A DNA stretch of 64,000 nucleotides. Source: Meridianimarinicoccus sp044221805 (lineage in GTDB: Bacteria > Pseudomonadota > Alphaproteobacteria > Rhodobacterales > Rhodobacteraceae). Shown piece after piece: positions 35,511-43,247 of the stretch. The position numbers and the translations under genes were made by a program. Positions within the stretch are counted from its first letter, which is position 1; each line of letters opens with the position of its first letter. The notes below the pieces were generated by a model that searched no databases, was not told the DNA's origin, and worked only from the letters and a program-made list of their open reading frames with translations. The stretch lies in contig JBGAOK010000001.1 of assembly GCA_044221805.1 (NCBI GenBank), positions 77,397 through 141,396 of the forward strand, given 5' to 3'.

Positions 35511-36742
35511 GCGGCGCCCCTTTCCCGGTTCCAGTGATTGAGCAGCGTTTCGCTGGCGTCCCGACACTGGCCCGCGGCGCAGACGATCTCGCGCGGCTCG
35601 GGATGCGAGATGAAGCGGGTCGGCGAGGCGGTCAGCCCGTAGGCACCCGACTGGGGGATCGCGATCAGGTCGCCGACGCGGACCTCGGGCAGTTCCACAT
35701 CGACCGCCAGCCGGTCGATCGAGGTGCAGAGCGGGCCGACCAGCGTGACGGGCCCGACCGGGCCGTCGGGATTGGTGAGGTTCTCGAAGCGCCAGTTGCG
35801 GCGGAACACCGACCCCATCATCCCGCAGGCGGCCAGATGGTTGTTGAACCCGGCATCGCAGGCGCGGATTTCCTTGCCGCGCGAGGTCTTCCCGGCCAGC
35901 ACCCGGGTCAAGAGCCAGCCATTGGGCCCGACGATCCAGCGGCCGATCTCCAGCGTCAGGGTCGCGGCGCGGAACGGCGCCTCGGCGCAGAGCGCGTCGA
36001 CGATCGGGTTGATCAGGCCGGGCAGGCGGGCATGGTCGAGCTCGGTCTCGTCGGGAAGGTAGGGAATCCCGAAGCCCGAGCCGAAGATCAGCCGCCGGGG
36101 CGCGATGCCGGTGATCGTCTGCGCCATGCGGAACAGACCGGCGAAGATCGCGAAATTCTCGGCAATCGCCTCGGCGTCGAGGCAATTGGTGCCCGAATAG
36201 ATGTGGAACCCGACAAGATCGAGCCCAGGCAGCCGGGCGATCGCCGGCAGCACCTCGCCCAGAACCTCCTCGTCGATGCCGAACTGGCTGGCCGTGCCGG
36301 CCATGGACGCGCCGAACCGGCGCGGCACCTTCAGGGGGTTGATCCGCACCAGGCAGGGCTGCCGCCGCCCCAGGGCGCGGGCATGGTCGCTGGCCAGGCG
36401 GGCCTCGTCGGGGGATTCGATCACCAGCTCGCCGATGCCCGCGTCGACGGCGCCGCGGATTTCCTCGGGCCGCTTGGCCGGCCCCGAGAACGAGATGCGG
36501 GCCGCCGGCATCCCGGCGGCCAAGGCGCGGCGGACCTCGGCAAACGAGGACGCATCGAACGTCGCCAGATGCGACTGCAGCGCGCTCAGCACCGCCGGGT
36601 TCGGGTTCGCCTTGATTGCGTAGCTGACCCCGAACCTGCCGCCGAACAGCCTGCCCAGAAGCCCGACCCGTCCGACCATGCCATCAAGATCGTAGGCGTA
36701 AAGCGGGGTTCCGAACCCAGAGATCGCCTCCAGATCGAGCAA
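35507..36742 (-). CDS. PLP-dependent fold-type III decarboxylase (DAP/ornithine decarboxylase family)
   Basis: 411-aa enzyme. The PLP lysine is in SYAIKAN near the N-terminus, HIYSGTN and the glycine-rich phosphate-binding loop are in the middle, LEIGRWIVG carries the E-x-G-R motif, and GPLCTSIDRL contains the catalytic cysteine block (C-x-S-x-D) of diaminopimelate/ornithine decarboxylases. No ATG suits the family N-terminus. TTG 36742, three bases past the carrier stop, gives a normal length, so the start is tentative. Relatives beside an AMP ligase and carrier occur in exosortase-A clusters. It likely makes an amine from an amino acid, perhaps while bound to the carrier. Confidence 0.87.
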   Translation of the reverse strand: MLDLEAISGFGTPLYAYDLDGMVGRVGLLGRLFGGRFGVSYAIKANPNPAVLSALQSHLATFDASSFAEVRRALAAGMPAARISFSGPAKRPEEIRGAVDAGIGELVIESPDEARLASDHARALGRRQPCLVRINPLKVPRRFGASMAGTASQFGIDEEVLGEVLPAIARLPGLDLVGFHIYSGTNCLDAEAIAENFAIFAGLFRMAQTITGIAPRRLIFGSGFGIPYLPDETELDHARLPGLINPIVDALCAEAPFRAATLTLEIGRWIVGPNGWLLTRVLAGKTSRGKEIRACDAGFNNHLAACGMMGSVFRRNWRFENLTNPDGPVGPVTLVGPLCTSIDRLAVDVELPEVRVGDLIAIPQSGAYGLTASPTRFISHPEPREIVCAAGQCRDASETLLNHWNRERGAA

Positions 36743-36744
36743 TG

Positions 36745-36996
36745 CTACACCAGGGCGCGGTTGCAGAAGGCAATGATGCGATCGACGGTGTCGAAATTGT
36801 CCAATGTGACGTCTCCGGGGTTGATCCGGAATCCGCCTTGCTGTTCGAGATGCATCATCAGAGTAACCAGGGCGAAACTGTCGACGATACCGGAACTGAA
36901 CAACGGTTCGCCATTTCCCACGTCTGACAGATCGACGCCGAGTTCGCTTTCCAGGAACTCGACGACAGAGGTCCTGTCGAATGTCGCAAGTTTCAA
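36745..36996 (-). CDS. Acyl carrier protein of the Dlt-like operon
   Basis: 83-aa carrier. The phosphopantetheine attachment serine is in SGIVDSFALVTLMMHLE (GIVDS), followed by the usual helix III region and FDTVDRIIAFCN. TTG 36996 is preferred because an AGGAGGAG sequence lies about 7 bp upstream. TTG 37002 is only two bases from it. The DSF instead of DSL is a mild variant. It is first in the operon, with an inverted repeat about 35 bp upstream. It would receive the adenylated acyl or aminoacyl group from the ligase, as DltC does from DltA. Confidence 0.9.
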   Translation of the reverse strand: MKLATFDRTSVVEFLESELGVDLSDVGNGEPLFSSGIVDSFALVTLMMHLEQQGGFRINPGDVTLDNFDTVDRIIAFCNRALV

Positions 36997-37035
36997 GGCC
37001 AAGCTCCTCCTCGCTAACCAGCGGGTACCTGCGGC

Positions 37036-37052
37036 GTTGACGATTCGTCAAC
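37036..37052. promoter_or_regulatory. Perfect inverted repeat upstream of the Dlt-like operon
   Basis: GTTGACGA-t-TCGTCAAC is a perfect 8-bp inverted repeat with a single central base, lying 34 bp before the first start codon of the eight-gene operon. It is well separated from the AGGAGGAG ribosome-binding sequence. Its position fits an operator overlapping the promoter or leader. It is too short and lacks the T-tract expected of a terminator. Confidence 0.5.
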
Positions 37053-37229
37053 GATTCCTCCCGCTCCCTGCAGCGCGCTGGCAGGAAGTCACCGACGGCG
37101 TTTATGCCGATTTGCGTCCCGCCTCATCTTCTGTCGCGCCCGGCGCCCGGCTTGCTCAAGATCCATCTGGGTACGTTGCGTAAACCTGACCGATGAAGGA
37201 ACGGTTTCCGGCATCGTGCGGCCAGAGGG

Positions 37230-38403
37230 TCAGATCCCTTCGAGCAGCCAGCTTTCGTGTTCGGGCAGCAGGCGGGCGGCGGAGAACCCGGCGACGGCGC
37301 GGGCGCGGGCCTCGGTCGCCCGGCTACGGGCCGTGGCGGGGTCCTCGACGCGCTGCTGCTGTGTCGAGGACTTCGAGCACCGGCGCGGTGGCCGAAGCGA
37401 TCAGGGGTGCGCCGCTCGCCATCGCCTCGATCAGCGACCAGGACAGCACGAAGGGCACCGTCGAGTGGACATGGGCGTCGGAGCGGCGGAGAAGATCGCG
37501 GTAGGCGATCCGCGGCAGCGGACCGGTGAAATGCACGCGCGACGCGGCGGAGCCAAGCGTCTCGACCGCCCAGGCCTGCCAGTCGATCCTGCGCTCGGCG
37601 TCCGAGCCGTAGCAGACCCGATTGCTCCCTGCGATCGCCGCGTGCCAGCCGCGGCGCCGGTCGAGCACAAGGCGCAAGGCGCGGATCAGCTGCGGAAAGC
37701 CGCGCTAGAGTTCCATGCCCCGGGTGGCGTAGGTGACAAGCGGCACGCCCTCCGGGATGGTGCCGAAGCCATGGCGTCGTCCCGGCACATCCAGGGGCGC
37801 GAAGAAGTCGGTGTCGATGCCGTCGTGGCGGACGCACAGCCGTGTGCGCAGGACATCGGGGAACTGTTCCGCCTGGAAGCGGGTCGGGCAGAGACCCCGG
37901 TCCGCCGCCAGCAGTTCAGCCGAGACGGGCAGGTTGCGTGCCCGGGCGAGCACCCTCGCCTCGATCGTGTCGCAACTGGTCCGGCCTTCGAGTTCGCTCA
38001 GGAAGGCAAGGTCAGGCCCGGGCGCGCCGTACCACCATTCGCAATAGGCGATGATGTGGCTGTCGGGATAGAGATCGCGCAGATAGAGTCCCGCCCCCGG
38101 CCCGGCATGGGAAACGACGATATCGGGCGCCGGAAGGCTGGCGGCGAGCAGGGCGCGCAGGCAGGCCTGCCCCTGCAGCGCCGCGCGTTCGCAGCCCTGC
38201 ACATAAGGGTGGGTGGCCGCCGCCGGGGCGCGGTGGGGGCGGTAACCGATCACCGGCCAGGGCGCCCGGTACGGCCTTGAGCCCGGCCCCTCCGCCGCGG
38301 TGGCGAAGGCGACCGCCCAGCCCTGGCCTTGCAGGTGGCGGGCAAGGGCGCCGAACTGGCCCGGGTGGTCGTCGTGGACGAACAGGATGGCAGGCCGGCG
38401 CAC
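37230..38403 (-). pseudogene. GT4-type glycosyltransferase with in-frame amber stop and a 3' frameshift/deletion
   Basis: From ATG 38403 the frame encodes a GT4-like N-terminal domain (MRRPAILFVHDDHPGQF...) to a TAG at 37705-37707, right where relatives have a GME-x-x-RGFP block. The same frame continues after the TAG with RGFPQLIRALRLVLDRR, the GS-type donor domain and SWSLIEAMASGAPLI (acceptor E). It then leaves frame near 37350. A C-terminal family tail (FSAARLLPEHESWLLEG) appears in another frame, ending at 37230-37232. A single base change (TAC to TAG) plus a small deletion would explain it. Sequencing error is possible for the stop but less so for both lesions. Confidence 0.8.
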
Positions 38404-38416
38404 GGGTCTGGCGGCG

Positions 38417-39067
38417 TCAGAACAGCGCGAGCGACCTGAGGCCGATCACCAGCGACCCGATGCCGAGCGCCAGAGCCGCCGCGACGGCGATCTTCAGTCC
38501 CGGCGGCAGGCTGCGCGGCGCCCCGGGCGGCAGGACACTTAGATGGGCCTCGATCCGGGCCTGCGCGGTTTCGATCGCCCCGAGCGCTGCCTCAAGGCGC
38601 GGGGTGTCCGCCCCCGTCGCGGTGCCGCTGCGCGCCGCGGCAAGGCGCTGAAGCACGAGGTAGGTCTCCTGCGCCAGCCGGCGGTCGGGGTCGTCGTCCA
38701 GCGCGACGGCCCCGATCGGCCTGAGCGGCGCGCGGACCCCGTCGGCCGTGCGGGCGAAGGCCGTGACGGTGAAGCCCATCCCGGGGACGACGGGTTCGTC
38801 CAGAATGGCCGAGAAGCCATAGCGCCCGGTGCCGATCCCACCCTTTTCCAGGTCGGCGCGATACGCCGTGGCGGGGACCTCGGCGACCTTGCGGCTGCCG
38901 CAGAACACCTCGACCGTGACATGGGCAGCGGGGTCGGCCCGGTCGATCGCCCATCCGCCGGCGCGAGCGGGGTGCGGCAGGTCGATAACGCCGTTGATCC
39001 GGCCGGCCCGGTCACCGCCCGCCGGCCGCGTTTCGCTTCCGCCATCCTTGCCTTCGTCGTCGAACAT
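38417..39067 (-). CDS. Protein with a polymer-locus beta-domain and C-terminal membrane helix
   Basis: 216-aa protein. Residues about 24-95 form a beta-rich module (GWAIDRADPAAHVTVEVF ... GIGTGRYGFSAIL) seen repeatedly beside glycosyltransferases and sulfotransferases of surface-polymer loci in alphaproteobacteria. A helical stretch follows (125-175). A single C-terminal TM helix (about 190-212, PPGLKIAVAAALALGIGSLV) suggests tail anchoring. It lies 13 bp upstream of the broken GT4 gene, presumably in the same unit. Function is unknown. Confidence 0.72.
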   Translation of the reverse strand: MFDDEGKDGGSETRPAGGDRAGRINGVIDLPHPARAGGWAIDRADPAAHVTVEVFCGSRKVAEVPATAYRADLEKGGIGTGRYGFSAILDEPVVPGMGFTVTAFARTADGVRAPLRPIGAVALDDDPDRRLAQETYLVLQRLAAARSGTATGADTPRLEAALGAIETAQARIEAHLSVLPPGAPRSLPPGLKIAVAAALALGIGSLVIGLRSLALF

Positions 39068-39182
39068 GCCGGCCCTTCCGCGCGAACCATCGCTCCGCGA
39101 GGAAAGCGCGAAAAAGTTAAGCGCATCTCAACCGCGGCCGGCAAGGCTGCGCGGGACCTGGAAGCCAAGCCGGACAAGGCCG

Positions 39183-40351
39183 ATGACGCAACACCCCGGA
39201 TCGATCCTTGCCGCGCTGGCGCTGGCGCTGGCGCTGGCCCCGCAGATGGTGGCGCCGGACAGCCCGACGCCCGCAGCCGCACCGCTTGTTCTGCCCGGCA
39301 CGATCGTCCTTTATTCTTGGGCGAAGGACCGCTGCGCCGAATGGGACATCCCCGACACGCCGGCGCGGCTCTGGCGCGGACCGGACGGCCGCCTGACCCT
39401 GATCGCCGGGGCCGAAGTCAACCGGGCCTCGGTCGGCGTTGCGCCCGATGCCCTGGCGCGTGATTGCCGGCCCCGGCTGGAAGGCCCGGAGCGCGCCGAC
39501 CCCGCGGCCCTGAGCGACCGCTGGTGGCTCGCCTCGGTCCATGCCCAGGGCGACGGGCGCATCGAGGCGCTGGTCCACGCCGAATACCACGGCCATGCCC
39601 ATCCCGGCGCCTGTTCCGCCGGCGCCTACCTGCCCTGCTGGCGCAATGCCATCCTCGCCGCGGCCAGCCGCGACGGCGGGCTAAGCTTCACCGTGGACAC
39701 GGCCCACCCTGTCGCCGCACTGCCCTATCCCTATGACGGCGGACAGACGGCGCGGTCGGGCTATTTCTCGCCCTCGAACATGATCCTCAGCGATGGTGCC
39801 CTCTATGCCTTCATCTTCGCCGAGGCCTATGGGGCCCAGCGGCGCGGCGTCTGCCTGATCCGCCGCCCGGTCGCGGGGGGCGCAAGCGACTGGCGCGCCT
39901 GGGACGGCGCCGGGTTCACCGCCCGCCTCGACGGCCGGGCGGCGGATGGGCGGCCGGGCGGCGAGGGACCCGCGGTCTGCACGCCGCTTCCCGGCATCGC
40001 GGAAGGTTCCTCGCTGTCTCGCCGATGACCGCGCGCGGGCCGGACGGCACCTTGCAGGCGGGATTCTGGCTGCTGCAATCGGCCGACCTGGTGCACTGGT
40101 CGCGGCCCGAGCTTCTGGTCGCGCTGCCGCTGCTGTGGCAGCCCGATTGCGCGCTGTCCCATGTCCATGCCTATCCGGCGCTGATCGACCCCGCGAGCCC
40201 GGACCGGAACTTCGCCATCGCCTCGGACCGGGTCTGGCTGACCTTCGTGCGGATGCGGCTCGGCTCCGGCTGCCGCCCCGGTCCCGAGCGCGATCTTGTG
40301 GCGCGGACGGTGATCCTGTCCGGGGACGGAAGCGCTTCCCGACCCGACTGA
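39183..40351 (+). pseudogene. Secreted beta-propeller glycosidase-like protein, split by a frameshift
   Basis: The first frame (39183-40028) starts with a signal peptide (MTQHPGSILAALALALALAP) and shows propeller-type blades (WWLASVHAQGDGRIEALVHA, EYHGHAHPGACSAGAYLPCW, AILAAASRDGGLSF), as in GH43-like families. It stops at 40026-40028 just after family sequence. The fold resumes in the next frame (LAVSPMTARGPDGTLQAG, FWLLQSADLVHWSRPELL) and ends at 40351. The junction lies near 40010. Probably one gene of about 390 codons with a one-base indel. It is divergent from the 38417-39067 gene. No predicted catalytic residues can be assigned. Confidence 0.68.
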
Positions 40352-40425
40352 CGCGGCGCCCTGGCCGGACCGGCAATCCGTCGATCCCTGGTCCCTACCG
40401 GCCGGATCGGGCTCGGGACACCCGG

Positions 40426-41877
40426 TCAGATACCGGCGACCGTGACGGGTGGGCAGACAGGGTCCACCGGCGGTGCCGGGGCGGCGGCGGTCATCGCGGC
40501 GACCACGTTGCGCAGCGCGGTGCGGGCCGCCTCGTTGCCCGGGTCCCGGGCGAGGGCGGTGCGCTGCGCCAACTCGGCTTCGGCCAGGACCCCGGCCCGC
40601 GCCAGCGCGATGCCCCGGAAATGCCAGTACTCCGACGCGTTCGGATTCAGCTCGGTCGCCCGTGCCGCCGATTCGGCCGCGCCCGCCGCGTCGCCCGACC
40701 TGAGCTGCATCTCGCCCAGGCAGCGGAACAGCGGTGGATGGCTGCGGCAGCGGTCGCCGGCCTCGCGCAGCCGTCGGACCGCGCGGTCGCCGTCGCCGCG
40801 GTCCCAGGCAATCTGGGCATCGCGGATCGCGATCTCGGCCTCCAGCCGGCGGATCTCGTCCTGCGCGGTCTCGTGCAGCCGCGCGGCAATTCGGGCAGCC
40901 GCGGCGATGTCGAGGCCGCGGCTTTCCGCCACCTCGGGATAGGTCGAGAAATCCTCCGAGAAGAGCGCCCCCGACCCCGGGAAATACCGCGCCGCCAGCG
41001 CCGCGTTCGAGGCACGGAAGAGGTCGTAGAACGCCATCGCCTCGGCCCGGCCCGGCTGCGCGCCCCGGCCGGCAAAATGCCGCGACAGCGCCGCCGAAAG
41101 CGGCCCGGCGACAAGCTCGCGCGGCAAGGCGGACGGCCCTCCGGGCTCGGGGCCGAGATGGAAGTTCAGCTGGCGCAGGAATTCCTGTGCGGCCGGTTGC
41201 AGCGACTCGTTCTGGTCGGCCACGGGCGCAAAGTCCGCGGGCGTGCCGATCGCCCAGGCAGTCAGGAAGTCGGTCACGATGCTGCCGCCGGTCAGGGCGC
41301 TGCGGCCGAACAGTCGGACATGGATGTTCTCGCGCCCAAAGGCGTCCTCCCACAGGCGAAGCGAGCGGTCGTAGTTGAAGAACAGATCCTCGGAGCTGGT
41401 GCGAGGGAACATCTCGCTGTCGGTGGCACCGCTCTTCAGCCGGGTGGTGTAAAGCGACAGCGCCAGTTCGTCCTGCCGGCGCAGATAGACCGAGACCCGG
41501 ATCTCGTCGAAGAAGCCGGCAAGGAAATTCCTGAGCCGCGCCACCTCGGCCGGGGTCTTCAGGCGACTGTGGCAATGTTCGTTGCAGAAGATCGCCGTCC
41601 GTCCGTCACCCAGCTCCAGCGCCGCCTCGGCGCGAAACCGGCGGCGGAAGCTATCCATGTCGGTGGCGGCGCCGATGTTCCAGCTCTGTTTCAGCGGATC
41701 GGCGCGGGCGTCGTCCATGGCGAAGACCGCAAGCCCGGTCTGGTTCACGTCGCCACAGAAGCGCGGATAGACGAAGCCCTGCGCCCTCAGGCGGTCGCGG
41801 TTGGCCTTGAGGAAGACCTGCAGCGTGGTGGTGCCGGTCTTCTCGGTTCCGATCTGCAGGATGGCGCGTCGTGTCAT
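40426..41877 (-). CDS. Sulfotransferase-like protein with C-terminal TPR repeats
   Basis: 483-aa protein. The N-terminal PAPS loop is ILQIGTEKTGTTTLQVFL (about 5-22), with VYLRRQDELALSLYTTRL as the likely 3'-phosphate region. Residues about 345-470 form TPR-like helices (CLGEMQLRSGDAAGAAESAA, YWHFRGIALARAGVLAEAEL). It is last in the RTX/T1SS operon. The start is ambiguous: ATG 41877 gives the family N-terminus, whereas ATG 41913 overlaps the adaptor stop (ATGA). It may sulfate glycans added to the secreted protein or to surface polysaccharide. Confidence 0.83.
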   Translation of the reverse strand: MTRRAILQIGTEKTGTTTLQVFLKANRDRLRAQGFVYPRFCGDVNQTGLAVFAMDDARADPLKQSWNIGAATDMDSFRRRFRAEAALELGDGRTAIFCNEHCHSRLKTPAEVARLRNFLAGFFDEIRVSVYLRRQDELALSLYTTRLKSGATDSEMFPRTSSEDLFFNYDRSLRLWEDAFGRENIHVRLFGRSALTGGSIVTDFLTAWAIGTPADFAPVADQNESLQPAAQEFLRQLNFHLGPEPGGPSALPRELVAGPLSAALSRHFAGRGAQPGRAEAMAFYDLFRASNAALAARYFPGSGALFSEDFSTYPEVAESRGLDIAAAARIAARLHETAQDEIRRLEAEIAIRDAQIAWDRGDGDRAVRRLREAGDRCRSHPPLFRCLGEMQLRSGDAAGAAESAARATELNPNASEYWHFRGIALARAGVLAEAELAQRTALARDPGNEAARTALRNVVAAMTAAAPAPPVDPVCPPVTVAGI

Positions 41878-41909
41878 GGCGGTGTTTCCAGTGGCGGCAG
41901 GGGACGGGA

Positions 41910-43247
41910 TCATTCCTCGCGCAGCGCATGGCGCGAGAAGCGCAGGAGCGGTTCCAGGAGGTAGTCGCCGGCGCGGCGGCTGCCCATCGGCACGGTCACC
42001 TCGACCGGCATTCCGGCCAGGATCCGGGCACCTTCAAGCGCTGCCGCCGCGTCCGGATCGAGTGCGATGCGGGCCTCGAAATAGCTCTGGCCGGTGCGCG
42101 GGTCCTCGAGCTGGTCGGCCGAGACATAGGCGATCCGGCCCGGCAGCACCGGGACGTCGACCCGCCGGTAGGCGGTCAGGCGCACTTCGGCCGGTGCCCC
42201 GGCGGAGAGGTTGTCGATGACCGCGGGCGGCACCCTGACCAGTGCGACAAGGTCGTCCTCTTCCGGCAGGATCGTCATCAGGGCCACGCCCGATCCCAGA
42301 ACCGCGCCCGGGGTGGTGAGCGCGATGTCGACCACCCGGCCGGTCTGGGGCGCGCGGAGGCTGAGCCTTTCCCGCACGTCCGTCGCCGCGCGGAGCCGGC
42401 TGTCCAGTGTCATGAGCGCGGCGCGCGCGGCGGTGAGGTCGGCGGCAAGCCCGGCCTGACGGGCCTCGCTCAGCGCCGTGATCTCGGCGCGCGCCCGGGC
42501 GATGTCCTCGCGCGCGGCGCTGACCAGTCCGGCGCTCTCGTCGCGGTCGCCCCGCGTCGCGGCGATGGCGCGTTCCAGCTCGAGCAGTCGGACGCGGGGC
42601 ATGGAACCGCTGTCGGCGAGGCGTTCGGCGATCCGGTGTTCTTCGGACCACAGGCCGAGCTGGGTCTCGGCCGCCGCGGCCTGCCCGGTGCCGGCGGCGA
42701 TCTGATCCTCGAGCTGGGCGATCTGGCGTTCCAGCGCCTCGATCTCGGCGGCATGTGCGCTGGCGCGTGCGGCCGAAAGGCCAACCGCCTCGGCCACCAG
42801 CTGCGGTCGCCGCGCGGCTGCAATTCCCTCGGCCTCTCCCGGGGCGGCGGCGGGGTCGGGCAGCGTGCCGGCACGTTCGGCGGTCAACCGCCAGATGTCG
42901 AGGATCTGGCGCTCGCGTTCGGCCGCGATCTGGATGATCTGTTCGTCGATCTGCGTCGCGTTCAGCCGGGCCACCACCTGGCCCGCAGCGACGCGGTCGC
43001 CGGGACGGACGAACAATTGGGCGAGGATGCCGCCTTCCAGGCTTTCGACGGTCTTCAGTTCGCTGTCCGAGTGCAACAGGCCGGCGGTGACGAAGGCCGC
43101 ATCCAGCCGTGCGGCCATCGCCCAGCCGCCGACCGTCAGGATCATCGCCAGCACCGTCAGCAAGGCGGCGATCATCACCGGGCGGAAATCGGGCAGCGGC
43201 AGCCCTGCGGTTCCGGCGCCGGCGGCAGACAGATTGCCCCGCTTCAT
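41910..43247 (-). CDS. Type I secretion periplasmic adaptor (HlyD/PrtE family)
   Basis: 445-aa adaptor. It has one TM helix (about 26-48), a lipoyl half (ESLEGGILAQLFVRPGDRV, the GGI/VRxGD block of HlyD-type T1SS adaptors), a long coiled-coil hairpin (about 105-290), the second lipoyl half (LRAPQTGRVVDIALTTPGAV) and a beta-barrel. The start ATG overlaps the ABC gene stop. It connects the ABC exporter to a TolC-like channel, not encoded in the window. Confidence 0.92.
   Translation of the reverse strand: MKRGNLSAAGAGTAGLPLPDFRPVMIAALLTVLAMILTVGGWAMAARLDAAFVTAGLLHSDSELKTVESLEGGILAQLFVRPGDRVAAGQVVARLNATQIDEQIIQIAAERERQILDIWRLTAERAGTLPDPAAAPGEAEGIAAARRPQLVAEAVGLSAARASAHAAEIEALERQIAQLEDQIAAGTGQAAAAETQLGLWSEEHRIAERLADSGSMPRVRLLELERAIAATRGDRDESAGLVSAAREDIARARAEITALSEARQAGLAADLTAARAALMTLDSRLRAATDVRERLSLRAPQTGRVVDIALTTPGAVLGSGVALMTILPEEDDLVALVRVPPAVIDNLSAGAPAEVRLTAYRRVDVPVLPGRIAYVSADQLEDPRTGQSYFEARIALDPDAAAALEGARILAGMPVEVTVPMGSRRAGDYLLEPLLRFSRHALREE

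Noticed and set aside
40352..40425. Possible terminator between the propeller gene and the sulfotransferase-TPR gene
   Set aside because: GGCCGG and CCGGCC arms exist, but the loop is about 30 bases and there is no T-tract.
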